Shown here: piece after piece, positions 26,360 to 36,572 of the stretch
Layout of the letters: each line of letters begins with the position of its first letter
Numbering within the stretch: the stretch's first letter is position 1
Source of the DNA: Crocinitomicaceae bacterium
GTDB taxonomy: Bacteria > Bacteroidota > Bacteroidia > Flavobacteriales_D > Crocinitomicaceae
DNA length: 64,000 bases
Assembly: GCA_022447665.1 (NCBI GenBank)
Contig: JAKVAQ010000018.1
Location: 1-64,000, forward strand
Reading direction: 5' to 3'
The notes under the pieces: model-generated
The model's database searches: none
What the model saw: only the letters and a program-made list of their open reading frames with translations
Told to the model about the DNA's origin: nothing
Made by a program: the position numbers and the translations under genes

Positions 26360-27070
26360 ATGAGTGAATTGAACGGCTCTAAGACTGCTACAGTTGATAA
26401 GGCTCGTGGCGATATGGTGTATTTGGTTTTGGCGGGAACTTTTATTGGACTGCTGATCACCTGCAACTTAATTTTTAAGAAATTTATTGAAATTGATTTC
26501 TTCGGAGTTTACACTTTTGAAATATCCGCCGGTGTTTTACCTTACCCTTTAACATTCTTAATAACCGACCTTATTTCTGAATTATTTGGACTGAAAAAGG
26601 CCAATAAGGTGGTTTTTGTTGGTTTAATTGTTTCAGTACTAGTGATGTTGATCACATTAGCCGCCAATGCCTTTCCAGCGATAGAAAATTCACCTTTGAC
26701 CAATGAGGAATTTGAGAAAACCTTTGGTTTAACTGGGGCGGCGGTAGCTTCCTCTATGATTGCCTATTTGATTGCACAGTTTGTAGATGTTCGCATTTAC
26801 CATTTTTGGAAGCGTGTAACCAAAGGAAAGCATCTTTGGTTGAGAAATAACTTTTCTACCTTAGGAAGTCAGCTTATTGATACTACAGTTGTCCTATTGA
26901 TTCTATGTGGCCTTGGTGTTCTGCCTTGGGATATATTTTGGGCATTATACATAGGAAGTTTCCTCTTTAAGTTTCTTGCAGCATTATTAGATACGCCATT
27001 ACTATACCTGTTTACTGCTTTATTGAGTTCTTATATTGGGCTTAAACCGAATGAAGAGTATGTTGATTAA
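26360..27070 (+). CDS. yhhQ: Queuosine precursor transporter (YhhQ family)
   Basis: The 236-residue membrane protein has about six hydrophobic helices. It carries the family signatures FEISAGVLPYPLTFLITDLI and ELFGLKKANKVVFVG, then AQFVDVRIYHFWKRVTKGKH, WLRNNFSTLGSQLIDT and YIGSFLFKFLAALLDTPLLY. YhhQ/VUT proteins import the queuosine precursors preQ0/preQ1 used in tRNA modification. It is divergent from the acidic protein, and its 3' end overlaps the next gene by 20 bp, suggesting co-transcription. Confidence 0.9.
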   Translation: MSELNGSKTATVDKARGDMVYLVLAGTFIGLLITCNLIFKKFIEIDFFGVYTFEISAGVLPYPLTFLITDLISELFGLKKANKVVFVGLIVSVLVMLITLAANAFPAIENSPLTNEEFEKTFGLTGAAVASSMIAYLIAQFVDVRIYHFWKRVTKGKHLWLRNNFSTLGSQLIDTTVVLLILCGLGVLPWDIFWALYIGSFLFKFLAALLDTPLLYLFTALLSSYIGLKPNEEYVD

Positions 27071-28010
27071 ACTCCCTTCTCCAATACAGAAGTTGAATTC
27101 TGCACTTTATGAAAAGCATGGGTTAGAAGTCTGGATGAAACGAGATGATCTAATTCACGCGGAAATTTCAGGAAATAAATGGCGGAAACTTAAGTTTTAT
27201 ATAGAAAAGTATAAAGCTGGAAATTTCAATGCTTTATTGACTTTTGGAGGAGCTTTTTCCAATCATATTGCAGCGACTGCAGCAGCTGGTAAAATCTATA
27301 ATATTCCCTCAATTGGTGTTATTCGAGGCGAAGAGTTGAACGCTAGTTCAAATGCAACATTAAAGAAAGCCAGTGAAAATGGAATGAAACTAATTTTTGT
27401 TTCCAGGGAGGAATATTCATACAAAGAAGAGAAAGAATACCAGCAAAACTTAAGGGACAAGTTAGGAAGTTTACTCATTGTAAATGAAGGTGGTTTTGGG
27501 TTTGACGGGATGCTGGGTTGCACAGAAATATTGAATGAAGTAGAAGAGGAGTTTGACTTTTATGCTGTAGCAGCGGGAACGGGTACAACATTGGCAGGAT
27601 TGGCATTTGGACTAGAAGAAAATGATAAGCTTATGTGTTTTCCTGCTTTAAAAGGGGGAGAGTTCTTGAAAGAAAATCTTTACAAACTTTTTGCAATGGC
27701 AGGGATCCCGAATGATGAGGCGAATGAGCGTATTCAATCCATTCATTGGGAATTAGATTTTCATTTTGGTGGTTACGCAAAGTATTCTAAAGAGTTGATC
27801 GATTTTATTAATGACTTTTTTGATGAGCATGAAATTGTGCTTGACCATATCTATAATGGAAAGCTCATGTACGGTTTAAATAAGAAGATTGAGAGGGGGG
27901 AATTTCAATCAGGAACCAAAATCTTAGTCCTACATACTGGTGGTGTGCAAGGTTTAAAATCGTTAAGTAAAAGGCTTAGCCCAGAATTGCGAGAGGTAAT
28001 TGAGGGTTAA
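27051..28010 (+). CDS. Pyridoxal-phosphate enzyme, ACC deaminase / D-cysteine desulfhydrase family
   Basis: This is a fold-type II PLP enzyme of 319 residues from ATG 27051 (a TTG at 27036 is the longest option). It has VWMKRDDLIHAEISGNKWRK with the PLP lysine in the SGNKWRK motif, FGGAFSNHIAATAAAGK, AAGTGTTLAGLAFG for phosphate binding, and LHTGGVQGL at the C-terminus. The family deaminates 1-aminocyclopropane-1-carboxylate or removes sulfide from D-cysteine. In Bacteroidota the D-cysteine desulfhydrase-like activity is the more common guess. Sequence alone does not choose. Confidence 0.85.
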   Translation: MKSMLIKLPSPIQKLNSALYEKHGLEVWMKRDDLIHAEISGNKWRKLKFYIEKYKAGNFNALLTFGGAFSNHIAATAAAGKIYNIPSIGVIRGEELNASSNATLKKASENGMKLIFVSREEYSYKEEKEYQQNLRDKLGSLLIVNEGGFGFDGMLGCTEILNEVEEEFDFYAVAAGTGTTLAGLAFGLEENDKLMCFPALKGGEFLKENLYKLFAMAGIPNDEANERIQSIHWELDFHFGGYAKYSKELIDFINDFFDEHEIVLDHIYNGKLMYGLNKKIERGEFQSGTKILVLHTGGVQGLKSLSKRLSPELREVIEG

Positions 28011-28696
28011 AGTCCGTCAGTTTCTCCAACTACAACGCTACTGTGCATATACTCTTCTCCTCTTAGGTGAAAGAGGGGTTTAAAGTTTTCTTTCTTGAAA
28101 AAGGTGGAGAACATCAACATGTATGATTTATGTTTCTTTTCAACTACAAAAACATTTCCGTCATATACATCCTTAAAAATGTAATAGAGCAGTTCCGTAC
28201 AATAGTATTTTTCCGTTGAGAACATGCTAAAGCCATGATCAAATGGAATTTCTTGAGCTAAATAGTGATATGCTCGATCGGCAATTTTATTCCTTAATGT
28301 ATCACCATCCATATCGCTAAAGTTTGGTCTCGAAATAAATAACATAGAGTCTGCTGCATGCGAAACAAATTCGGAAAGATCGATTAATTGCACACCGTCA
28401 CTGCCATATTCGCTGGCCGTGCCTCCAATGGTATGAATTACTTTCCATTCATCATCTTCTTTTACAATGATTCCACAATGGCTGTAGTCTTCCTTTGTAT
28501 GAGCCATTAGGTGAAAAGAAAGTGGACCATTTCCTTTTCTTATAATTATATCGCCGTGTTTAATGTTTTCATAGACATGCTCTGGAAGTTCAGGTGGAAT
28601 ATGAACGTATTCAATAGATTCTTCTTCTTGCTCTTTGTTGTTGCATGAGATTGCCCCAAAGCAAAAAATAAGTACAGTATAGGCTAAGTATTTCAT
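28007..28696 (-). CDS. YiiX-like lipoprotein, permuted papain (NlpC/P60-like) fold
   Basis: The 229-residue protein has a lipobox signal (YTVLIFCFGAISCNN, Cys near residue 18). It carries the permuted papain motifs of the YiiX/YebB family: HGDIIIRKGNG, the His in DYSHCGIIV, and the Cys in YYCTELLYYIF. Such enzymes are cysteine peptidase/amidase-fold proteins that act on peptides or lipids at the envelope. It lies convergent with the PLP-enzyme gene, overlapping it by 4 bp. Confidence 0.8.
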   Translation of the reverse strand: MKYLAYTVLIFCFGAISCNNKEQEEESIEYVHIPPELPEHVYENIKHGDIIIRKGNGPLSFHLMAHTKEDYSHCGIIVKEDDEWKVIHTIGGTASEYGSDGVQLIDLSEFVSHAADSMLFISRPNFSDMDGDTLRNKIADRAYHYLAQEIPFDHGFSMFSTEKYYCTELLYYIFKDVYDGNVFVVEKKHKSYMLMFSTFFKKENFKPLFHLRGEEYMHSSVVVGETDGL

Positions 28697-28716
28697 AAGA
28701 GTACAAAAGTCGGGAT

Positions 28717-28753
28717 AAAAAAAAACCGTCCTGAAAAATCAGAACGGTTTTTT
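28717..28753 (-). terminator. Rho-independent terminator of the DUF4878 lipoprotein gene
   Basis: Stem arms AAAAACCGTCCTGA and TCAGAACGGTTTTT pair with one G/T mismatch around an AAAA loop. Read on the minus strand the stem is followed by a run of T (complement of the A run from 28717). It is 17 bp past the stop of the gene at 28770-29150. Confidence 0.85.
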
Positions 28754-28769
28754 AAAAATTATTGGTGGA

Positions 28770-29150
28770 TTATCCTTCCGCGCCGTCACCCATGTCTAGG
28801 TCTTTAGCGTAGTTAGTAACTTTCCAAGCACCATCAACTTTTTTCAAGTCGTAGTTGAAAGTCATATCCATTCCAGTTCTTTTTTCTTTACACTTACATG
28901 TAGCAGTCTCACCTGACTCTTCACATTCCGTTGATTGAATGTCTGAATCGTAAGCCTCACATCCAGCATCGATAGATCCTTGAACTGACTCTTTTGCAGC
29001 GTCAACAGCCATTTCCATAGCTTTTTCACACTCTCCGTTAGCTAATGCTTTAGCGAATGATTCTGTTACATCCTTTGGAGAAGATCCTCCTCCACAAGCA
29101 GTTAACAATAATGCAGTAGCTGCTCCGGCAAATAATGTTCTTAATTTCAT
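28770..29150 (-). CDS. DUF4878-like lipoprotein
   Basis: This 126-residue lipoprotein (lipobox LLLTACGG, Cys at residue 19) has a domain like DUF4878/lumazine-binding-like: SPKDVTESFAKALANGECEK, with Cys residues at several positions (STECEES, ATCKCKEK) and the end GAWKVTNYAKDLDMG. Members are small NTF2-like envelope lipoproteins of unknown role. It has its own terminator downstream and is divergent from the ABC-F gene. Confidence 0.75.
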   Translation of the reverse strand: MKLRTLFAGAATALLLTACGGGSSPKDVTESFAKALANGECEKAMEMAVDAAKESVQGSIDAGCEAYDSDIQSTECEESGETATCKCKEKRTGMDMTFNYDLKKVDGAWKVTNYAKDLDMGDGAEG

Positions 29151-29251
29151 AACTTTTTTTACTTACTTATTAACGTTAATGCTGCAAATATATATTAGAT
29201 TTCCATAATTCAAAATATTTTTAAAACAAAAGATCAAAAATTGAAGATTAA

Positions 29252-30923
<1,672 letters not shown>

Positions 30924-30939
30924 TATTATAAATAGCTAG

Positions 30940-30966
30940 GTCACTGAGCCTGTCGAAGTGCCGGGA
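30940..30966. repeat. Short interspersed repeat (GTCACTGAGCCTGTCGAAGTG type)
   Basis: The 21-mer GTCACTGAGCCTGTCGAAGTG at 30940-30960 has the sequence of a short intergenic repeat found in many bacterial genomes, including Bacteroidota (reverse form CTTCGACAGGCTCAGTGAC). It can form a weak hairpin through CACT/AGTG. It sits between the convergent ABC-F and SpoIIE genes. The repeat identity is from memory; only one copy was seen in this window. Confidence 0.5.
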
Positions 30967-31036
30967 TAAAACTTTTAGCTATTACTCTGCACTCTTATTA
31001 GGGATAACTATATCAATTTAAAGCGGTTCGCTCACC

Positions 31037-32992
31037 CTAAACTCGCACTCCTATAACGCAGACGTCATCTACCTGCTCGTAGTCTTGACGCCAATTCTCA
31101 AAAAACTTAATTAGTTCCTCTTCTTGGTGTTTGGGAGAGAGTATATTCGTTTCAATAAGGAGACGTTTAAATGGTTTGTATTTGAATTTCTTTCCTCTTT
31201 CTCCTCCGAATTGATCAGCATATCCGTCTGAAAACAAATAAATCGTATCACCCTTCCCCAGCTGAATTGTATGTGAAGTAAATGGCTTCATTTCGGTATA
31301 AAGTCCAACAGGCTGTTTGTCTGCTTTAAATTCATCCATTTCCTCATTTCCGTTTTTTAGGAGATACAAGGCATTATTTGCTCCAGCATATTCTAGTTTA
31401 AGACTTTCAGGGTTTAATTTTATTAATGCTATATCCATTCCATCCCGGACAGATTCTCCGCTTTTAGCAAAAGTGTTGACCACTAGATCTCTTGTTTTAT
31501 TCAGAAGTTGATCAACCTCCGTACATCCAAACTCAAACAAAGCTTGGTGCAATGCATTAGAACAAACCACACTTACCATAGCGCCTGGAACACCATGCCC
31601 CGTGCAATCTGCTGCCGCTAAGTAGATATCGTCATTATGTTTTTCAAACCAGTAAAAATCTCCTGATACTATATCTTTTGGTTTAAATAGCACAAAGCTG
31701 TTAGGAAGGTTGTCCGAAATGTCGTTCAGTGATGGTAAAATTGCTGTTTGAAGTCCCTTAGCGTATTTAATACTCGCTTGAATCTCCTCATGAACCTCTT
31801 CAATAATTACTTTTTGTTGAACAACTTCTCTGGTTCTGTCTTCCACTTTTTGCTCAAGAGTAGCATAAGACTCCTGAAGTTCATCAACCATTTCATTAAA
31901 ATGCTCCCCTAATTCAGTTACTTCATTGTTTCCTGTTATCGGTACCCGTTGTTCTAATGCTCGCTCATTTCTTATTATGTCTATCTTTTGAACCAAATTT
32001 GAGATAGGTGCTGAAAGGCGCTTCGCTCTCCAGAGAATAAGTAAGAAAATTGGCCCTACAAATATTAAAAGGTTAAATAAGAATGATTTGAATTCACTTG
32101 TTCTCAAATTCTGGAGCTTAAGATCGTTGTGTTGAACACGCAATAAGTATCCGTCATGTAAGTGAGCCGATTCCATTTTTAAGTAATGGTATTCAGTTGT
32201 TAAGACTGTTCCATCCACTTTTTCAATGTATTCAGTACTTTCTTTGGTTTCAAGCGTTTTAGTAGCGTTTTCAATGAGTTCCTTTCTGATAGGGTGACCT
32301 TGATAATTCATGAAGTAGGTGGTGCCGAAATAAAGCGTAACAGAATCGATGTTTTCATATCTGTTCGGCATGCTGTTTAATCGATTTACCATGTGTTCAA
32401 CCAGTTTGATAGAAGGTTGATTGTAAATTCCTAGTTCTACAACATAATTAGTATCAAGGGTGCTCTGATACGTATATTTTTTTGGAAGTCGTGTAGAGCC
32501 CTCAATTGAGATTCTATCTTCCATAAACTCCTGTCTTCGCCAGACTTCGTTAAAATGATTTATGAAGTATTCTCCCCGCGCAAAAAAATCCAATCCTAAA
32601 TCTGGCGAATAAGTGGTGTTGACAATAACACCATTGGTATCGATTACGTATATATCATAACCTTCCGGCATTTCAAGTACAGTTCGAATACTATCTAAAT
32701 TCGTTGATAGAATTTCCTTTGTATCTCCGAATATATCGTAAACCAAAGTCGTGCTGAATTTTCTAGCATCGGCGCTCATTTCTTGCTCTAATTCTAGTAT
32801 AGTAATGTCATAGAACTCGAGAAACTCTCCTATTTCGGTTTGAAGTTGATTAATGGCTTCAATTCTACTAGCCTCGAGCTGTTTCTTTTTATCATAAAAG
32901 TTATAAAGTGAAAGGGCCGAAATCAACAGTGTTACCGGGATGAGTACGGAGATTATTAATTGCCTGAATATGGTAGTCCTTTTCTTCTTCAT
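31037..32992 (-). CDS. Membrane-bound SpoIIE-type (PP2C-like) phosphatase with HAMP domain
   Basis: This 651-residue sensor has TM1 at ~11-30, a periplasmic dCache-like region (~31-300), TM2 (SFLFNLLIFVGPIFLLILW), a HAMP linker (RLSAPISNLVQKID), a coiled coil (ESYATLEQKVEDRTREVVQQ), and a C-terminal SpoIIE domain with FKPKDIVSGDFYWFE, AADCTGHGVPGAMVS and FSDGYADQFGG. The acidic metal-binding residues of PP2C are present (D in SGDF, D in ADCTG, D in FSDG). It likely dephosphorylates a serine/threonine on an anti-sigma antagonist or similar protein in response to a periplasmic signal. A paralogous domain is at 59820-61820. Confidence 0.9.
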   Translation of the reverse strand: MKKKRTTIFRQLIISVLIPVTLLISALSLYNFYDKKKQLEASRIEAINQLQTEIGEFLEFYDITILELEQEMSADARKFSTTLVYDIFGDTKEILSTNLDSIRTVLEMPEGYDIYVIDTNGVIVNTTYSPDLGLDFFARGEYFINHFNEVWRRQEFMEDRISIEGSTRLPKKYTYQSTLDTNYVVELGIYNQPSIKLVEHMVNRLNSMPNRYENIDSVTLYFGTTYFMNYQGHPIRKELIENATKTLETKESTEYIEKVDGTVLTTEYHYLKMESAHLHDGYLLRVQHNDLKLQNLRTSEFKSFLFNLLIFVGPIFLLILWRAKRLSAPISNLVQKIDIIRNERALEQRVPITGNNEVTELGEHFNEMVDELQESYATLEQKVEDRTREVVQQKVIIEEVHEEIQASIKYAKGLQTAILPSLNDISDNLPNSFVLFKPKDIVSGDFYWFEKHNDDIYLAAADCTGHGVPGAMVSVVCSNALHQALFEFGCTEVDQLLNKTRDLVVNTFAKSGESVRDGMDIALIKLNPESLKLEYAGANNALYLLKNGNEEMDEFKADKQPVGLYTEMKPFTSHTIQLGKGDTIYLFSDGYADQFGGERGKKFKYKPFKRLLIETNILSPKHQEEELIKFFENWRQDYEQVDDVCVIGVRV

Positions 32993-33037
32993 TTGCTTGA
33001 GAAAGCAAGTTAAGAATTTTACCTGTGATTAAAACCC

Positions 33038-33045
33038 TACCTTTG
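33038..33045 (+). promoter_or_regulatory. Bacteroidota -7 box before the DEAD-box helicase
   Basis: TACCTTTG is an exact TAnnTTTG match ending 16 bp before the ATG at 33062. It is the best promoter-like site in the divergent SpoIIE/helicase intergenic region. Confidence 0.55.
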
Positions 33046-33061
33046 TTCTAGTAATTGCATT

Positions 33062-34414
33062 ATGGACTTTGAATCATTAAATATTAGCAAACAGTTAAGG
33101 TATGCATTGAACGACCTTAACTTTGAAACACCTACACCTATTCAAGAGGCCTCGTTTCCTATCATTAGATCAGGCAAAGATGTTGTGGGAATAGCTCAAA
33201 CAGGTACAGGTAAAACATTGGCGTATTGCTTACCTATTCTTCAAGATTTAAAGTTTTCTACCCAAAAGAACCCTAGAGTATTGGTTTTAGTGCCTACCAG
33301 AGAGCTTGTAGTTCAAGTTGTGGATCAGCTAGATGCTTACGGAAAATACATGAATATAAGAGTCATGGGTGTTTATGGGGGAGCAAATATTAATACGCAA
33401 AGAGATCGTCTTGCTCCTGGGTTAGATATTTTGGTAGCAACGCCAGGTAGGTTATATGATTTGGTATTAAGTGCTGGTGTTAAGTTAAAAAGTATAAAAA
33501 AGCTCGTTATCGATGAAGTTGATGTGATGTTGGATCTTGGATTTCGACACCAATTAACTAACCTTTTAGAGTTGATGCCTGAAAAACGCCAAAACATCAT
33601 GTATTCGGCTACAATGACTGAAGAAGTGGATGAATTAATTGATGATTATTTTGTTGTCCCTGAAAAGATTTCAATTGCCGTAAGCGGAACTCCGTTAGAA
33701 AACATTGAGCAGATAGCTTACAAGGCGCCAAACTTCCATACCAAGACGAACTATATCAGGCATTTCATTTCTAAAAAAGATGAGTTTAAAAAGGTTCTGA
33801 TTTTTATGCCAAGTAAGCGAGCTGCTGATTTGCTTCATAGGCTTTTGGAGGAAGAACACGGCTCAGAACTCGCTGTAATTCATTCTAATAAATCGCAGAA
33901 TTACCGTAACAGAAGTGTATCTCAATTTGATTCGGGTGATAAAAGAATACTGATTGCAACCGACGTAATTGCACGTGGTCTTGATTTAGATAAGGTAACG
34001 CATGTTATAAACTTTAATATTCCTATTTACCCCGAGAACTATATGCATAGAATAGGTAGAACGGGTAGAGCTGAAGAAAAAGGTATCGCCATTAGTTTGT
34101 GTACTGATGAAGAAACTGAGTATTTGGAAGCGATAGAAAGTCTCATGAATAAAAAGGTAATGGATAGCCCTATGCCTGAAAGTGTTGAGATATCTTCTGA
34201 GCTCACTGCTGATGAACAACCAAGAGCTGATGAGGGTTCTACATTACATGCGAGAAACTTAAAGAAGAAAACTTTGCCGGCCGGATTTCATGAGAAAAAG
34301 GCAAAAAATCAAAAAACGAATCAAGGAGGAAGCTATAAACGTAAAATGGCCAGTAAGTATAAGAAGCCAAAAACAAAAGGGGATAAGAATTTTAATCGCC
34401 GAAATAAAAAATAA
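33062..34414 (+). CDS. DEAD-box RNA helicase (DEVD variant)
   Basis: This 450-residue helicase has the Q motif (FETPTPIQEASF), motif I AQTGTGKT, Ia PTRELVVQ, Ib TPGRL, motif II DEVD at residues 151-154 in place of DEAD, motif III SAT, then DVIARGLDLD and HRIGRTGRAEEKG. The C-terminal tail is Lys-rich (KKAKNQKTNQGGSYKRKM...) and should bind RNA non-specifically. It resembles RhlE/CshA-like cytoplasmic helicases in RNA remodelling. The Ala-to-Val change in motif II leaves the metal-binding Asp-Glu intact, so the enzyme is probably active. Confidence 0.9.
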   Translation: MDFESLNISKQLRYALNDLNFETPTPIQEASFPIIRSGKDVVGIAQTGTGKTLAYCLPILQDLKFSTQKNPRVLVLVPTRELVVQVVDQLDAYGKYMNIRVMGVYGGANINTQRDRLAPGLDILVATPGRLYDLVLSAGVKLKSIKKLVIDEVDVMLDLGFRHQLTNLLELMPEKRQNIMYSATMTEEVDELIDDYFVVPEKISIAVSGTPLENIEQIAYKAPNFHTKTNYIRHFISKKDEFKKVLIFMPSKRAADLLHRLLEEEHGSELAVIHSNKSQNYRNRSVSQFDSGDKRILIATDVIARGLDLDKVTHVINFNIPIYPENYMHRIGRTGRAEEKGIAISLCTDEETEYLEAIESLMNKKVMDSPMPESVEISSELTADEQPRADEGSTLHARNLKKKTLPAGFHEKKAKNQKTNQGGSYKRKMASKYKKPKTKGDKNFNRRNKK

Positions 34415-34547
34415 GTACGTAATTATTAATCTTGCTCCTTTGTTTAATAAGTTTTTTCTTGTTTTAGTTACTTTTTAAAAGTACGTTCTATTTACATTCT
34501 GTATTTCTAGCCAATTCATATACTTCCACATTTGGGAAACAAAATTT

Positions 34548-35006
34548 ATGAATATGGAAAATGAAAAAGAAATGAATTTTGATCAGTCGATCAAAACAAC
34601 AGAACCTAAGAATTCAATTTTTAAGCCTACACCTGCCTTCGTTGGAGCTTCATGGTTTTCATTGGCTATAGGTCTAGTAGCTTATTGTATAGGTCTTTGG
34701 AATGCAGAAATGGAATTAAATGAAAAGGGCTATTATTTCGCTGTGATATTGTTCGGGCTCTTTTCAGCTATCTCGGTTCAAAAATGTGTTCGAGATAGGG
34801 CAGAAGGAGTTAAGGTAACAGATATATATTATGGTTTAAGTTGGTTCACAACAATAGCCTCAATCGTACTGTTAATTATAGGTTTAAGGAATACCGACCT
34901 CTTGCTGAGTGAAAAGGGTTTCTTTGGCATGTCTTTTTGTTTGGCTTTATTTGCTGTAATTGCAGTTCAAAAGAACATTAGAGATTTAAGCCTATTCAAA
35001 AATTAG
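34548..35006 (+). CDS. YiaA/YiaB-family inner-membrane protein
   Basis: The 152-residue protein has two copies of a ~50-residue YiaA/B module, each with two helices: FVGASWFSLAIGLVAYCIGL...FGLFSAISVQKCVRDR and YYGLSWFTTIASIVLLIIGL...LALFAVIAVQKNIRD. The family is of unknown function. The N-terminus is hydrophilic. It is convergent with, and overlaps by 11 bp, the gene at 34996. Confidence 0.85.
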   Translation: MNMENEKEMNFDQSIKTTEPKNSIFKPTPAFVGASWFSLAIGLVAYCIGLWNAEMELNEKGYYFAVILFGLFSAISVQKCVRDRAEGVKVTDIYYGLSWFTTIASIVLLIIGLRNTDLLLSEKGFFGMSFCLALFAVIAVQKNIRDLSLFKN

Positions 35007-35652
35007 ACAACACAGTGCTGGTTTTTAATTGGAGTTTTATATTTCCTTGATTAGAAACCAGTACTTCTTCTTTTCCCGCATTATTGTGTAGCTTCCTCTT
35101 GCCATTTTCAATGCTAAAAGTCAATGCTGGTGTTGACCCTACATTTTTGAAACCTATACGCTCAAAATTTTTCCCATTCGACCACTCCTTGTCCACGTAG
35201 GTGATGATGTCATCAGGTCGGTGTTCGTTTATGTAGTATTTGAGAATCTTATCTAGTCCGCCGCGTATAGAAGTGTTAAAAGCAGTGCAGAACCTCATTA
35301 ATTCACTCGAATAGTAAGGAGGATTCTCATGCTTCATAAACAAAGGTTTCGAAAACGCTCCTACACTAACTAGTTCCTGATTATTATATAGTCCTATGTG
35401 TATCTCAGCTTTACAGGATCCCATCAAATGGAATTCTTCCAAAAAAAGCCGGCCTTCTATTTTTTCTATTTTTCGCACTTCAACTTTCCTTCCGTGTAGC
35501 TTTATTTCATTTAATCCTAGAATTGATTTGATCCGATTGATTATCTTTTTAGGGCTTCTTTCAAAGAGGTCTTGATGTATAGTAATACCCTGTGCTGTTG
35601 GATTCCTACATGCCGTATCCAATAGATATAACACCTTGCCCTGTGCCAACAA
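34996..35652 (-). CDS. Unrecognised protein with GNAT-like features, non-ATG start
   Basis: I do not firmly recognise this 218-residue protein. The segment KAEIHIGLYNNQELVSVGAF, then SSELMRFCTAFNTSIRGGLDKILKYY, RPDDIITYVDKEWSNGKNFERIGFK resembles GNAT-fold proteins related to phage Mom-like acetyl/acyl transferases. No ATG is available; the annotated start is TTG. The frame stays open and protein-like (HWRESITKKLSEFTDVEV) 26 codons further upstream, to the TAA of the neighbouring gene at 35731-35733. The true start may therefore be an unusual codon nearer that stop. It is in the same frame and probably in one operon with the DUF1905 gene. Confidence 0.6.
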   Translation of the reverse strand: MLAQGKVLYLLDTACRNPTAQGITIHQDLFERSPKKIINRIKSILGLNEIKLHGRKVEVRKIEKIEGRLFLEEFHLMGSCKAEIHIGLYNNQELVSVGAFSKPLFMKHENPPYYSSELMRFCTAFNTSIRGGLDKILKYYINEHRPDDIITYVDKEWSNGKNFERIGFKNVGSTPALTFSIENGKRKLHNNAGKEEVLVSNQGNIKLQLKTSTVLSNF

Positions 35653-35730
35653 AACATTCTCATTTACTTCTACATCAGTAAACTCACTTAGTTTCTTGGT
35701 TATGCTTTCTCTCCAGTGAATAAGGCTCTT

Positions 35731-36246
35731 TTATTTTTTAAACCTACTAGTTTTAAATTCCTCGTTAAGCTCCTTGAAATCTATTGACCCGTTTGATTTC
35801 TTTAGGTAGTCAAAAATGATAAGCGCTTTTTCCAATTGTTTTTCTTCACTTTTAGGTTTCCCAATAGTGTGCAAAAGTGTCCTTTGCTTGCCTGGTGTTA
35901 GCTTATGAAAAAGCTTGTCTGCTTCAGGGTCTTGAAAACAGAGTTCCTCGAAAAAGTCCGGAACCGCCATACCATATTTCGTTTCGTCTTTCTTTAGTTC
36001 GATGAAAAGCTCGGTTTGATTTTCGGCGTTTAGTTTTTTACGATTCTCTTTGTTTATCATTATAAAAAAACCACCGTTTCCATCAGGCATTAGTGCACAA
36101 TGCCAGCTGATTATATTGTTTATACTACATATTACTCTTCGGTCTGTTCCAATAAACTTTTCGGCAATTTCAATAGGTACGGCAATAGTAAAATCCCAAC
36201 CCAGTGAATTCTTTTCGAGATCTAACTTTGCCTTAAAGCTTTCCAT
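35731..36246 (-). CDS. YdeI/OmpD-associated protein with DUF1905 domain
   Basis: This 171-residue protein has an N-terminal DUF1905 domain (FKAKLDLEKNSLGWDFTIAV, then CALMPDGNGGFFIMINKENR) and a C-terminal OmdA helical domain (VPDFFEELCFQDPEADKLFHKLTPGKQRTLLHTIGKPKSEEKQLEKA, here shortened) as in YdeI/bacteriocin-protection-like proteins. Length and ends are normal for the fused family. It is cytoplasmic and of unknown function. The next gene downstream begins in the same frame after its stop. Confidence 0.8.
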   Translation of the reverse strand: MESFKAKLDLEKNSLGWDFTIAVPIEIAEKFIGTDRRVICSINNIISWHCALMPDGNGGFFIMINKENRKKLNAENQTELFIELKKDETKYGMAVPDFFEELCFQDPEADKLFHKLTPGKQRTLLHTIGKPKSEEKQLEKALIIFDYLKKSNGSIDFKELNEEFKTSRFKK

Positions 36247-36275
36247 GACATAAAAGTATTAAATTAGAATTGTAT

Positions 36276-36500
36276 ATGCAGAACCAAAGTCATGAACTTC
36301 TAGAATTAGTAAAGGTGAAAATGCCTTACGGAAAGTACAAAGGTCGTTTGCTTTGTGATTTACCGGAATTCTATTTGGCTTGGTATAATTCTAAAGGATT
36401 TCCCAAAGGAAAGTTAGGGCGTCAATTAGCGCTCGTGTACGAGATTAAATTAAATGGTTTAGAGTATCTGCTGAAGCCATTAAAGGAAGGCACGATTTGA
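36276..36500 (+). CDS. DUF3820 family protein
   Basis: The 74-residue protein has VKMPYGKYKGRLLCDLPEFY, then LAWYNSKGFPKGKLGRQLAL, the DUF3820 signature. The family is small, cytoplasmic and of unknown role; some members are linked to putative quorum or exonuclease-associated proteins. The start is ATG 36276, six bases after a possible TTG. It is divergent from the DUF1905 gene. Confidence 0.8.
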   Translation: MQNQSHELLELVKVKMPYGKYKGRLLCDLPEFYLAWYNSKGFPKGKLGRQLALVYEIKLNGLEYLLKPLKEGTI

Positions 36501-36572
36501 TATCATACTCTTAATTGATTCAGATCATATAATTCTCATTTTTCATGTTTTATAATTGTTAAAAATTAAATC

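Noticed and set aside
30940-30966. tRNA- or small-RNA-like hairpin at the interspersed repeat
   Set aside because: Pairing is weak (CACT/AGTG only), there is no cloverleaf and no terminator T-run, so an RNA gene is not supported.
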